5,772 nt of DNA from Lactobacillales bacterium (lineage in GTDB: Bacteria > Bacillota > Bacilli > Lactobacillales > Vagococcaceae), in assembly GCA_015655485.1 (NCBI GenBank), contig JAATEZ010000232.1, positions 1 through 5,772 of the forward strand, written 5' to 3'. Every line of letters starts with the position of its first letter. Positions within the stretch are counted from its first letter, which is position 1. This document shows, in pieces, positions 1 to 5,678 of the stretch. Both the position numbers and the translations under genes were made by a program. The notes beneath the pieces are model-generated. The model did no database searches. It was not told the DNA's origin and saw only the letters and a program-made list of their open reading frames with translations.

Positions 1-36
1 ACCTAAACCTAAAACACTTTTTTGCCATTTCTTCAT
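1..36 (-). CDS. N-terminus of a truncated gene, probably exported or membrane protein
   Basis: Only the first 12 codons lie in the window, reading MKKWQKSVLGLG from an ATG at 36. The start is well supported: a GGAGG ribosome-binding site (43-47 on the plus strand) sits 6 nt upstream, and a good promoter lies at 96-124. The peptide begins with a basic patch (KK, K) and turns hydrophobic and glycine-rich, as signal peptides do. A secreted or lipid-anchored protein, such as a transporter binding protein, is therefore possible, but this is inference from 12 residues. The family cannot be named. It lies downstream of the CDF gene but is separated from it by a terminator and has its own promoter. 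Confidence 0.7.
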   Translation of the reverse strand, partial: MKKWQKSVLGLG

Positions 37-95
37 GTAGTTCCTCCATCTTAAGTATCTATTTTTCCAATCAAAAACTTATGATCGACTCTATC

Positions 96-124
96 ATTAT
101 AATTCTTCCCCTTTAAGTTTACAA
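96..124 (-). promoter_or_regulatory. Sigma-A type promoter of the left-edge gene
   Basis: On the minus strand a -35 box TTGTAA (119-124) and a perfect -10 box TATAAT (96-101) are separated by exactly 17 nt. Transcription would start near 89, leaving a leader of about 50 nt before the ATG at 36. An imperfect dyad at 81-97 (ATGATCGA-C-TCTATCAT, one mismatch per arm pair) overlaps the -10 box and start point and could be a repressor site. The boxes are seen directly; the operator role is inference. Confidence 0.7.
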
Positions 125-127
125 ATA

Positions 128-165
128 AGAAAAGCTGAATGAACTGGATCATCAGAAAAGCTGAA
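128..165. repeat. Pair of 12-bp direct repeats upstream of the left promoter
   Basis: The 12-mer AGAAAAGCTGAA (plus-strand reading) occurs at 128-139 and again at 154-165, a period of 26 bp. It lies just upstream of the -35 box of the left-edge gene, on its template side. The spacing is not an exact multiple of the helical turn. It may be a regulator site or the remains of terminator stems: AGCTG at 171-175 region pairs poorly with the second copy followed by a T-rich stretch on the minus strand. No function is assigned. Confidence 0.4.
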
Positions 166-192
166 ATGAGGCAGCTCGGACATTGAAAAATA

Positions 193-230
193 GGAAAAGA
201 AAAAATCAGCGATGAGTTATATCGCGGATT
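193..230 (-). terminator. Rho-independent terminator after the CDF gene
   Basis: On the minus strand the arms 221-230 and 204-213 pair over 10 positions with one C/T mismatch around a 7-nt loop. They are followed by a T-rich run (TTTTTTCTTTT) down to about 193. It lies some 90 nt after the CDF stop codon and separates that gene from the left-edge gene. Confidence 0.7.
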
Positions 231-316
231 CTTTCCGGTATTATGAGTGAAAAAGTCTACAGCTCCTTCGATTTGAGGTGCTTTCTTAAATAAGCGGCCA
301 GCTCCTGTGTTTCAGA

Positions 317-1486
317 TTATCTGGAAAGCAGGTAGTTATGGTCAAAAACGATATCTAATTCATAGGAACCGATCTGATTTTTGACATCTTCTTGAATACG
401 AGTCAGCAGCTCTTGATCAGACAGCTTGACTGTTTGAGGAACAACAACATCAAAACGAATGATTGTGTTGTTTCCTTTTTTCTCCATGCGGTAATCATGA
501 AACCGCAAATCCAAATGGTAAGAGTAAATCAACTGTTTCATCTCATTATATATTTTATTTTGAGTAGGGTCGTGGATCGCTATTGGATCAATATGACAGA
601 CTAAATGAACATCCAAATTCTTTAAAAAATCTTGTTCGATTTGATCAATAATGGCGTGAGCCCGATTCAGGTCCCACTGATCATCCACTTCAATGTGAAC
701 AGAAGCATATTTTTTATTGGGTCCATAGGTATGTGTCAATAAATCGTGATAACCAAGAATGGATGGATGAGAAGAGAGCCGTTCCTTCATTTGCTCAATT
801 TCTTTTTCGTTTGGTCCCATACCCAGCAAGCTGTCAATAAAACCTTTGATCATGGCCATACCGTTGAGAACGATGTAAATCGCAATGAGCAAACCAACGA
901 TGCCATCGATTCTTAGACCCGTCAATAATTCTGCACCGGCCGATATCAGGACAGTAATAGTTGTGAAAACATCATTTCTGCTATCGTTTGCCAATGTGAT
1001 AAGGGTATTGGAATCGATTTTTTTAGCTACTTGTCTATAAAAATAGCTTTGCCAAATTTTTATGAAGATAGATAAAACTAAGATCACAAAAGTCAGTAGG
1101 GACACTTTCACGCTCTGAGGATTTAAAATGCGGTTAAAAGAAGTACTGAAAAACTGGAATCCTACAAAAATAATCAATAAGGAAACCATTAAACCACTAA
1201 TATACTCAAACCGTTCGTGACCATAAGGATGCTCCTTGTCAGCAGGCTTTCCGGCAATTTGAAAGCCGACCAGAGTGATAACAGAAGAGGCGGTATCAGA
1301 AAGGTTGTTGACCGCATCAGCCATAATGGAGACACTGCCTGAGATCAAACCAATGAATATTTTAAGTACAAATAATAATAGATTGGAAAATAAACCGAAG
1401 ACTCCAGCGGAGATCCCAAACCCTGAGCGCAAATCCTTTTTTGCCAGAGCTGATTTTTCAATTTTTTTTATTAGAAAATTTGTCAT
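317..1486 (-). CDS. Cation diffusion facilitator (CDF) family metal efflux transporter, Mn-type site
   Basis: The product (389 aa from the ATG at 1486) is an inner-membrane divalent-cation/proton antiporter of the CDF family. Six hydrophobic segments fall at about residues 21-47, 49-75, 95-115, 127-147, 161-185 and 192-215, with the family motif HPYGHERFEY at 86-95. The transport site reads N60-xxx-D64 in segment 2 and D168-xxx-D172 in segment 5. This Asn-Asp/Asp-Asp set is known from manganese-exporting CDFs such as MntE and MneS, whereas zinc members usually carry His, so manganese efflux is the favoured inference. A cytoplasmic domain (about 222-306, ending HIDP) is followed by about 85 extra residues containing FHDYRM and FDVVVP, a second small domain present in long Firmicute CDFs. 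Upstream in-frame TTG (1531) and ATG (1522) codons are rejected because they lie within the promoter. The gene forms a single-gene unit. Confidence 0.92.
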   Translation of the reverse strand: MTNFLIKKIEKSALAKKDLRSGFGISAGVFGLFSNLLLFVLKIFIGLISGSVSIMADAVNNLSDTASSVITLVGFQIAGKPADKEHPYGHERFEYISGLMVSLLIIFVGFQFFSTSFNRILNPQSVKVSLLTFVILVLSIFIKIWQSYFYRQVAKKIDSNTLITLANDSRNDVFTTITVLISAGAELLTGLRIDGIVGLLIAIYIVLNGMAMIKGFIDSLLGMGPNEKEIEQMKERLSSHPSILGYHDLLTHTYGPNKKYASVHIEVDDQWDLNRAHAIIDQIEQDFLKNLDVHLVCHIDPIAIHDPTQNKIYNEMKQLIYSYHLDLRFHDYRMEKKGNNTIIRFDVVVPQTVKLSDQELLTRIQEDVKNQIGSYELDIVFDHNYLLSR

Positions 1487-1520
1487 ATTTTTTACCTGCC
1501 TAAAAAATTTATATCTTATC

Positions 1521-1549
1521 ATTCTAAGCAATGAAGCCTCATTTGTCTA
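1521..1549 (-). promoter_or_regulatory. Promoter of the CDF gene with embedded dyad
   Basis: On the minus strand TAGACA (1544-1549) and TAGAAT (1521-1526) are separated by 17 nt, each one base from consensus. Transcription would begin near 1514, giving a leader of about 28 nt with an AGG-centred Shine-Dalgarno (1495-1497) before the ATG at 1486. The spacer is filled by the dyad AATGA-GGCT-TCATT (1530-1543), a natural place for a metal-responsive repressor to block polymerase. The promoter match is seen; control by a metal sensor is inference. Confidence 0.75.
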
Positions 1550-1583
1550 GCCTTTCGCTTTGCTTTTCATCTAATTGTTACAG

Positions 1584-1602
1584 TTTAGCAGAACCTGCTG
1601 AA
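1584..1602. promoter_or_regulatory. Dyad upstream of the CDF promoter
   Basis: TTTAGCAG and CTGCTGAA form an 8-bp inverted repeat (one G-T wobble) around AAC, about 35 bp upstream of the CDF -35 box. No T-run follows on either strand at terminator distance, so a protein-binding site is more likely than a terminator. Its function is unknown. Confidence 0.35.
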
Positions 1603-1663
1603 ATCATTACCGAACCCTTTTTTTTATGTTAGGTGCCCTTAAATGATCCGGCAGAAAAAGACA

Positions 1664-1700
1664 AAATTAAAAGGCTAACTCATCCTGCCGCTAGCCCCTT
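1664..1700 (-). terminator. Probable terminator of the CEOS operon
   Basis: On the minus strand GGCTA (1692-1696 on plus as TAGCC) pairs with TAGCC (1673-1677 on plus as GGCTA) around a 14-nt loop. It is followed by TTTTAATTTT. The stem is short and the loop long, so this is a moderate candidate. Its position, about 40-80 nt after the CEOS stop and before the CDF promoter, fits. Confidence 0.5.
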
Positions 1701-1741
1701 AAAAATTCTATTTGATTATTTTCCGGCCGAATAGGATAAAT

Positions 1742-2728
1742 TCACGCCATGATCACCTGAAAGTCTTTTCTTATCGGCAGATCTTGGCGGTTGAAAATTC
1801 CGTATTCAGAAATTTTTGCATTCTCAAGAACAGCATTTGGCGTTCCGTCGACCAAGTCATCTAAGTATTTGGCAACAACAGCAGAAATATCTTTAGAGGC
1901 GGTTTTATAGAAGATACTAGGTGTATGGTCTACAACATAATGTGTGATACCGCCAATGTTATAGATGGGGTGATTTAAAGTAGTCGCATGAGAAGTCTCA
2001 ATGGCTCCATGGGAATCGCAACTGACATCAATGATCAGGGCACCCGTTTTTAATCGCGGCAAATCATTTTTATAAAGAATGTGATCCGTTCGCGCTGTGT
2101 CCCAAGTGATTGCATTGACTAACACATCATAGAGACCGAGTTCTTCTCTAAAAAGTTTTTCTTGTGTGCGTGAGTAGCTGACGACCTCTGCTCCTAATTG
2201 GGTCAAGACACGTACAGCCCCATGAGCTACGTTGCCGCGCCCAAGTACGGCTACTTTGGTATCTCTAGGTAAAAAGCCCGCGATTTGATAAGCATGTATA
2301 ACAGCAGCTTCGCCTGCTAATTCATTGTTTTTCCAAAAACAGTGTCGATTTTTATCATTCATATCTGCCCATTCATAGGCATTCAAATGACGACTGGCTA
2401 GAGCTTGAGCTGTTTTAGGATTTTGACCCGCATGGATCCAGCCGAAAATAGTTTGATTTTTTTTCAAATCATTTAAATAAGCTGCATCGCCGATCTTAGG
2501 TTCGCAAATAATATTTTGACTCAAAGCTTCTTCACTTGAAACTATGTGACAACCAAGATCAGTATAGGCTTTATCTGGAATATTTAAAACGTTTCCATAA
2601 CTTTTTTCAAAATAGAGTGAAGATTTGTTCTTGATAAATTGTAGATCTGCCGGAAGTATGGCACGTCGTTTTTCATTTTCTTTATGGCTGACGACGAAAC
2701 CGATTGTTTTTTTTGTTCGTTGATGCAT
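1742..2728 (-). CDS. ceo: N5-(carboxyethyl)ornithine synthase-like opine dehydrogenase
   Basis: This 328-aa protein resembles N5-(1-carboxyethyl)-L-ornithine synthase of Lactococcus lactis (about 313 aa). That cytosolic enzyme uses NADPH to condense pyruvate with the side-chain amino group of ornithine (or lysine). The fold is that of alanine dehydrogenase. An N-terminal KENEKRR block (16-22) and CEPK (75-78) match its substrate region, and GWIHAG (His99) matches its catalytic histidine. The nucleotide loop is GRGNVAHG (163-170), with SYSR ending at Arg187, a basic residue suited to NADPH. IDVSCD (Asp234) and GGITHY (His263) follow. The ATG at 2728 is chosen because GAGG lies 6 nt upstream; the ATG at 2740 overlaps that site and has no good one of its own. 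It follows the 91-aa gene by 50 nt without a terminator, so the two are probably co-transcribed. Family membership is firm; the exact amino-acid substrate is not visible. Confidence 0.88.
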   Translation of the reverse strand: MHQRTKKTIGFVVSHKENEKRRAILPADLQFIKNKSSLYFEKSYGNVLNIPDKAYTDLGCHIVSSEEALSQNIICEPKIGDAAYLNDLKKNQTIFGWIHAGQNPKTAQALASRHLNAYEWADMNDKNRHCFWKNNELAGEAAVIHAYQIAGFLPRDTKVAVLGRGNVAHGAVRVLTQLGAEVVSYSRTQEKLFREELGLYDVLVNAITWDTARTDHILYKNDLPRLKTGALIIDVSCDSHGAIETSHATTLNHPIYNIGGITHYVVDHTPSIFYKTASKDISAVVAKYLDDLVDGTPNAVLENAKISEYGIFNRQDLPIRKDFQVIMA

Positions 2729-2734
2729 AAATAA

Positions 2735-2738
2735 CCTC
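2735..2738 (-). promoter_or_regulatory. Ribosome-binding site fixing the ceo start
   Basis: GAGG (minus strand) lies 6 nt before the ATG at 2728. The alternative in-frame ATG at 2740 overlaps this site and is preceded only by AAGAAAG directly abutting it, so the shorter protein is preferred. Confidence 0.65.
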
Positions 2739-2778
2739 ATCTTTCTTATTCTGCATTTTGCAACGGGGCTAAATTTTC

Positions 2779-3054
2779 CTAAGAAATTTTTGAAAAGGCT
2801 GCATTTAATTTCTCTAGTTCTTGTTCTCCTTTTTCGGTCAAATGACTCAATTGGCGGAGAGGGGAGGAAACTATTTTTTCATTATTTTCTGACTGAGCTA
2901 AGTTATTCTCGAGGATATGATCGTAGGCTTTTTTTACGAAGTTTTCGGGGTGCTGGATTGTTTTATCATTATCTTCTTCAAGTTGGAAAGATAAGTGACC
3001 ATTACTTTTGACATTTGCCAATAATAAGCGCAGAGCTTGACTAAAATCATTCAT
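2779..3054 (-). CDS. Small acidic protein of unknown function, first gene of the ceo operon
   Basis: A 91-aa soluble protein starting MNDFSQALRLLLANV. I do not recognise its family. The reading frame stays open upstream to 3192, but the ATG at 3054 is preferred: a GGAAGTGA ribosome-binding site lies just upstream, and the upstream stretch contains promoter-like palindromes. There is no membrane segment or signal peptide. Visible elements are a helix at about 3-15, a second helix ENFVKKAYDHILENNLA (37-53), and a polar turn leading to LTEKGEQELEKL (72-83). LTEKG followed by a helix is common at the end of winged-helix DNA-binding domains, so a small winged-helix regulator is possible, but this is inference from pattern only. 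It precedes ceo by 50 nt, so its role is probably linked to the opine synthase. Confidence 0.7.
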   Translation of the reverse strand: MNDFSQALRLLLANVKSNGHLSFQLEEDNDKTIQHPENFVKKAYDHILENNLAQSENNEKIVSSPLRQLSHLTEKGEQELEKLNAAFSKIS

Positions 3055-3098
3055 TAAATCACTTCCTCTCAGGTGGTTCCAGATAAGCATAACACAAT

Positions 3099-3115
3099 CA
3101 AGCCTAATTAGCTTG
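3099..3115. promoter_or_regulatory. Palindrome 1, between promoter and small gene
   Basis: Arms CAAGC (3099-3103) and GCTTG (3111-3115) flank seven A+T-rich bases. The centre adds a near-palindrome, CTAATTAG-like. It overlaps the candidate -10 at 3107-3112, a repressor position. Confidence 0.45.
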
Positions 3116-3117
3116 CT

Positions 3118-3129
3118 ATTCGATCGAAT
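3118..3129. promoter_or_regulatory. Palindrome 2, perfect 12-bp, abutting the -35 box
   Basis: ATTCGATCGAAT is a perfect 12-bp palindrome placed inside the promoter spacer, sharing one base with the TTGACA box. This is a classic operator location. The binding protein is unknown. Confidence 0.5.
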
Positions 3130-3137
3130 GTCAAAGG

Positions 3138-3150
3138 AACTGGACCAGTT
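3138..3150. promoter_or_regulatory. Palindrome 3, perfect 6-1-6 dyad upstream of the -35 box
   Basis: AACTGG and CCAGTT are exact inverted arms around one base. TGG/CCA half-sites recall operators of GntR-family regulators (FadR and UxuR types), but the arm spacing here is shorter than in those sites, so the family is not assigned. Confidence 0.5.
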
Positions 3151-3190
3151 AAAGAACAAAAGCGGGGGATCGTTAGAAAGACAAAGGATC

Positions 3191-3254
3191 AAATTTAAAA
3201 TAAAACAGCCCTATTGACAACGGATAAAAAGAATGTCGACAAAGCTGTTTTATT
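3191..3254 (-). terminator. Strong terminator of the uxaC-esterase operon
   Basis: An 11-bp perfect inverted repeat (AATAAAACAGC at 3199-3209, GCTGTTTTATT at 3244-3254) encloses a second stem of eight pairs (one mismatch, one wobble) and a T-rich loop. On the minus strand the right arm runs into TTTTATTTTAAATTT. It begins within about 10 nt of the esterase stop codon. The plus strand is also T-rich after the stem, so it may work in both directions. Confidence 0.8.
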
Positions 3255-3261
3255 CTTGATT

Positions 3262-4008
3262 TTATGGAGTCACTATCGTGTTTAGCCATTTTTCTGCTAA
3301 ATAAGGCCAATCCCTGCATAGTTCAGTTTGTTTGGCCAGGCCTAAACCATGAGCTCCTTTTGGGAAAATATTTAAAGAAAATGGAATCCCTAAACGAGAT
3401 AATTCAGCGGCGTATAACAAACTATTTTTTACAGGAACGCTTTTATCCTCAGCAGTATGCCATAAAAATGTTGGAGGGGTATTTGCGTGGACTTTTCTTT
3501 CAGCAGAAAAAGCCTTGGCTTTTGAAGCATCGGTGTTTAAAAAATGATTGCGACTATCCATATGTGTATAGGACTCACAAAAAGTGATGACCGGATAACA
3601 TAAAAGAGCAAAGTGGATTTTTTCAGAAAGCTGATTTGAAGCCAGAGCAGCTAAATGTCCTCCGGCAGAGAATCCTATGACACCGATGTTTTTTGCATCT
3701 AAATTTTGCAGGGTCCTGCCTTGCTGGATAAGGTCAGCGGCTTCTTCGATATCTGCTAATAAATTTTCTGGCTGGATGTTTTCCAGCTGATAGAATAATA
3801 TTCCCGCAGAATATCCTAAAGAATTCAGCCATTCAGCAATGTCGATTCCTTCTTTTTGAACGGACCAATGAGTGTAGCCGCCTCCTGGGAAAATAAAAAT
3901 AAAGGGAGTTGGAACTGTTGCTTCCACTGGGTACAGTACAAGAGAAGATTGGCCGGGATCTAAATCCTGCTCGGTTGACACTTGTTCTTTTGACAATAAT
4001 TTAAGCAT
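3262..4008 (-). CDS. Alpha/beta-hydrolase, acetyl-esterase/xylan-esterase type
   Basis: A 248-aa serine hydrolase with no signal peptide, so probably cytosolic. It shows the oxyanion-hole loop PGGGY (41-45), the nucleophile elbow GFSAGG with Ser114, the acid Asp188 in HTAEDKSVPV, and the catalytic His220 in KGAHG. This order and spacing match the small bacterial acetyl/xylan esterase-like group (BD-FAE and related), which remove acetyl or other acyl groups from sugars or small esters. The ATG at 4008 follows an excellent AAAGGAGAG site. It starts 14 nt after the uxaC stop and is certainly in that operon. I infer that it removes ester groups from imported uronate-containing oligosaccharides or their breakdown products before isomerisation. 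The actual substrate cannot be read from the sequence, and a general carboxylesterase is the alternative. Confidence 0.87.
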   Translation of the reverse strand: MLKLLSKEQVSTEQDLDPGQSSLVLYPVEATVPTPFIFIFPGGGYTHWSVQKEGIDIAEWLNSLGYSAGILFYQLENIQPENLLADIEEAADLIQQGRTLQNLDAKNIGVIGFSAGGHLAALASNQLSEKIHFALLCYPVITFCESYTHMDSRNHFLNTDASKAKAFSAERKVHANTPPTFLWHTAEDKSVPVKNSLLYAAELSRLGIPFSLNIFPKGAHGLGLAKQTELCRDWPYLAEKWLNTIVTP

Positions 4009-4022
4009 AGTCTCTCCTTTAA

Positions 4023-5411
4023 TTAAAAGCCAAAATAATTAGCTGCGTTATTATAAGAAACATCTTCAACAAGTTTTCCCAGAAGTTCTTCATTGTCCGG
4101 TGCTTCTCCTCGCTCAACCCACTCACCGATCAGCTCACACAGCACACGCCGGAAATATTCGTGTCTGGTATAAGACAAGAAGCTGCGCGAGTCTGTCAGC
4201 ATACCAACGAAGTTGCTTAGCAAACTATTTTCAGCGAACAAATTTAATTGTTCGCGCATGCCGCTGCGCGTATCGTTATACCACCAACTTGAACCTAACT
4301 GCAGTTTCGCAGGAACATCTTTTTGGTAGCTGCCAAGAAGTGAAAGGAGGACGGGATAATCATTAGGATTCAATGAATAGAGAATCGTTTTTGGCAAACT
4401 ATCCGTGATCTCAGCACGATCTAATAATTGCTTTAAAGGCGTTGCGATGGACAAGTCATTCATGCTGTCATACCCAGTGTCCGGACCTAATTTTTTGAAC
4501 ATCGGGGTATTATTATTGCGTTGAGCATGAATATGCAATTGCATAGTCCAATGATATTTATGATAAAGTACGATTAGAGCCGATAATAATTCTGTTCGAT
4601 AGATCGTTATTTCTTCTTTGGTGAGGGTTTCTTTGTTCAATGCTTTTTGTAGAATAAGTGAAACCTCTTGTTCAGTGCCTTCTTTATAGTGTAAGATATC
4701 GACCGCGTGATCAGAAAGTTTACCGCCATTTTCGTCAAAATATTGGATACGCTGTTCAAGGGCATTTTTCAGATCTGAAAAAGACTGGATCGGTTTTTTG
4801 ATTACAGATTCTAAGGTGTGGATCCATTCTGAAAAGTGGGCAGCATCAATATTCAAAGCTTTATCCGGCCTAAAAGCAGGCAACACTTTGAAATCAGCTT
4901 CTTCCTTTTTTAGAAGTTGATGATAATGTAAGTTGTCTACAGGGTCGTCCGTTGTGCAAACAACTTTGACTTGAGCATTCTTAATGATACTTCGGCGCGA
5001 AAATTCTGGTGCAGCAAGTTTTTCATTAACTTTTTTCCAAATCAAAGGAGCAGTGGCCGCACTCAGCGATTCCTCTACACCGAAAAAACGACGTAATTCT
5101 AAATGAGTCCAACTATAAAGCGGATTTCCGATAGTTTTTGGTACGGTATCAGCCCAAGCTAAAAATTTATCATAGTCTGAAGCATTTCCGGTGATATGAG
5201 ATTCAGGAACACCATTAGCACGCATCAGCCGCCATTTATAATGATCCCCATAAAGCCAGGCTTCAGTGATGTTTTTGAAGTGATGATCTTCATAAATTTC
5301 TTTTGGATCGAGATGGCAGTGATAATCAATAATCGGCATTTTTTTTGCATGATCATGGAATAAGTTTTGAGAGGTTTTGCTGGTCAATAAAAAATTATCA
5401 TTTAAAAACAT
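4023..5411 (-). CDS. uxaC: Glucuronate (uronate) isomerase UxaC
   Basis: A full-length 462-aa member of the uronate isomerase family (usual length about 465-470), related to the amidohydrolase superfamily. It is cytosolic and converts D-glucuronate to D-fructuronate and D-galacturonate to D-tagaturonate, the first step of hexuronate breakdown. Family signatures are clear: DYHCHLDPKEI (29-39) with metal-site His31 and His33, the block GDHYKWRLMRANGV (55-68), TTDDPVDN (153-160), MQLHIHAQRNNN (290-301), GSSWWYND (373-380), and MLTDSRSF (404-411) with conserved Asp407. The ATG at 5411 has an AAAGGAAG ribosome-binding site 9 nt upstream. It is the first gene of a two-gene operon with the downstream esterase. 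The later pathway genes (uxuA, uxuB, kdgK, kdgA) and a hexuronate transporter are not in the window. Confidence 0.96.
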   Translation of the reverse strand: MFLNDNFLLTSKTSQNLFHDHAKKMPIIDYHCHLDPKEIYEDHHFKNITEAWLYGDHYKWRLMRANGVPESHITGNASDYDKFLAWADTVPKTIGNPLYSWTHLELRRFFGVEESLSAATAPLIWKKVNEKLAAPEFSRRSIIKNAQVKVVCTTDDPVDNLHYHQLLKKEEADFKVLPAFRPDKALNIDAAHFSEWIHTLESVIKKPIQSFSDLKNALEQRIQYFDENGGKLSDHAVDILHYKEGTEQEVSLILQKALNKETLTKEEITIYRTELLSALIVLYHKYHWTMQLHIHAQRNNNTPMFKKLGPDTGYDSMNDLSIATPLKQLLDRAEITDSLPKTILYSLNPNDYPVLLSLLGSYQKDVPAKLQLGSSWWYNDTRSGMREQLNLFAENSLLSNFVGMLTDSRSFLSYTRHEYFRRVLCELIGEWVERGEAPDNEELLGKLVEDVSYNNAANYFGF

Positions 5412-5436
5412 AGATAAAGACTTCCTTTGCTTATTT

Positions 5437-5465
5437 ATTAAATTTTCCTTGAAGAATTACTTCAA
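5437..5465 (-). promoter_or_regulatory. Candidate promoter of uxaC with operator-like dyad
   Basis: On the minus strand TTGAAG (5460-5465) and TTTAAT (5437-5442) are separated by 17 nt, so transcription would start about 19 nt before the ATG, a short leader. The exact dyad TTGAAG-TAATT-CTTCAA (5449-5465) covers the -35 box and half of the spacer, a good site for a hexuronate-responsive repressor. A second possible -10, TACAAT (5473-5478), lies upstream but lacks a convincing -35. No clear cre (CcpA) site was found. Confidence 0.5.
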
Positions 5466-5678
5466 AGAAAAAATTGTAAAACACCAGTGGCAATCAAAAA
5501 GTTTGGAAGATTCTCAGAAAAAATTAATGGAAAATAGATCCTCTTCAAGTGGAACAAAAAGCGTTCCGCGTTCAGATTTCTACTACAAGTTTTCCAGCTA
5601 CATCAAAGCTCTTCGATGGCCGTTTCGTCTTTGAATCATAGTGCCGAAACAAGTTTCGAGGTGAAAAGGCAATTTTCA

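Larger units (their letters stand above)
3086..3134 (-). promoter_or_regulatory. Promoter region of the 91-aa gene / ceo operon
   Basis: A perfect -35 box TTGACA occupies 3129-3134 on the minus strand. The -10 is less clear. GCTAAT (3107-3112) gives a 16-nt spacer with four of six matches. Alternatively TATGCT (3086-3091) is an extended -10 (TGT before it) without a good -35. The -35 box overlaps or abuts palindromes described separately. Confidence 0.5.

Noticed and set aside
1487..1531. N-terminal extension of the CDF protein from TTG at 1531 or ATG at 1522
   Set aside because: Both codons fall in or next to the -10 box of a near-consensus promoter, so the transcript would not contain them. 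The basic MLRMIRYKFF stretch is not typical of the family.
1275..1550. Plus-strand open frame inside the CDF gene
   Set aside because: It lies antisense to a well-conserved transporter and has no start signals; other plus-strand frames at 392-604, 2790-3011, 3264-3587 and 4100-4366 are rejected for the same kind of reason.
3138..3150. FadR or UxuR operator
   Set aside because: The TGG/CCA half-sites match, but the gap between them is a single base, shorter than in the known operators.
3055..3192. Extension of the 91-aa protein to 137 residues
   Set aside because: The added segment covers the promoter and palindromes, has no ribosome-binding site at its start, and its composition does not look like coding sequence.
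5549..5590. CcpA-binding cre site upstream of uxaC
   Set aside because: The AACGC and AAGCGTT stretches were compared with the cre consensus on both strands. Too many conserved positions fail.
5377..5634. Plus-strand open frame, including a possible 35-aa peptide from 5527
   Set aside because: There is no ribosome-binding site, it overlaps the uxaC start and promoter, and the serine-rich peptide is not recognisable. The plus-strand hairpin downstream is better explained as a bidirectional terminator.
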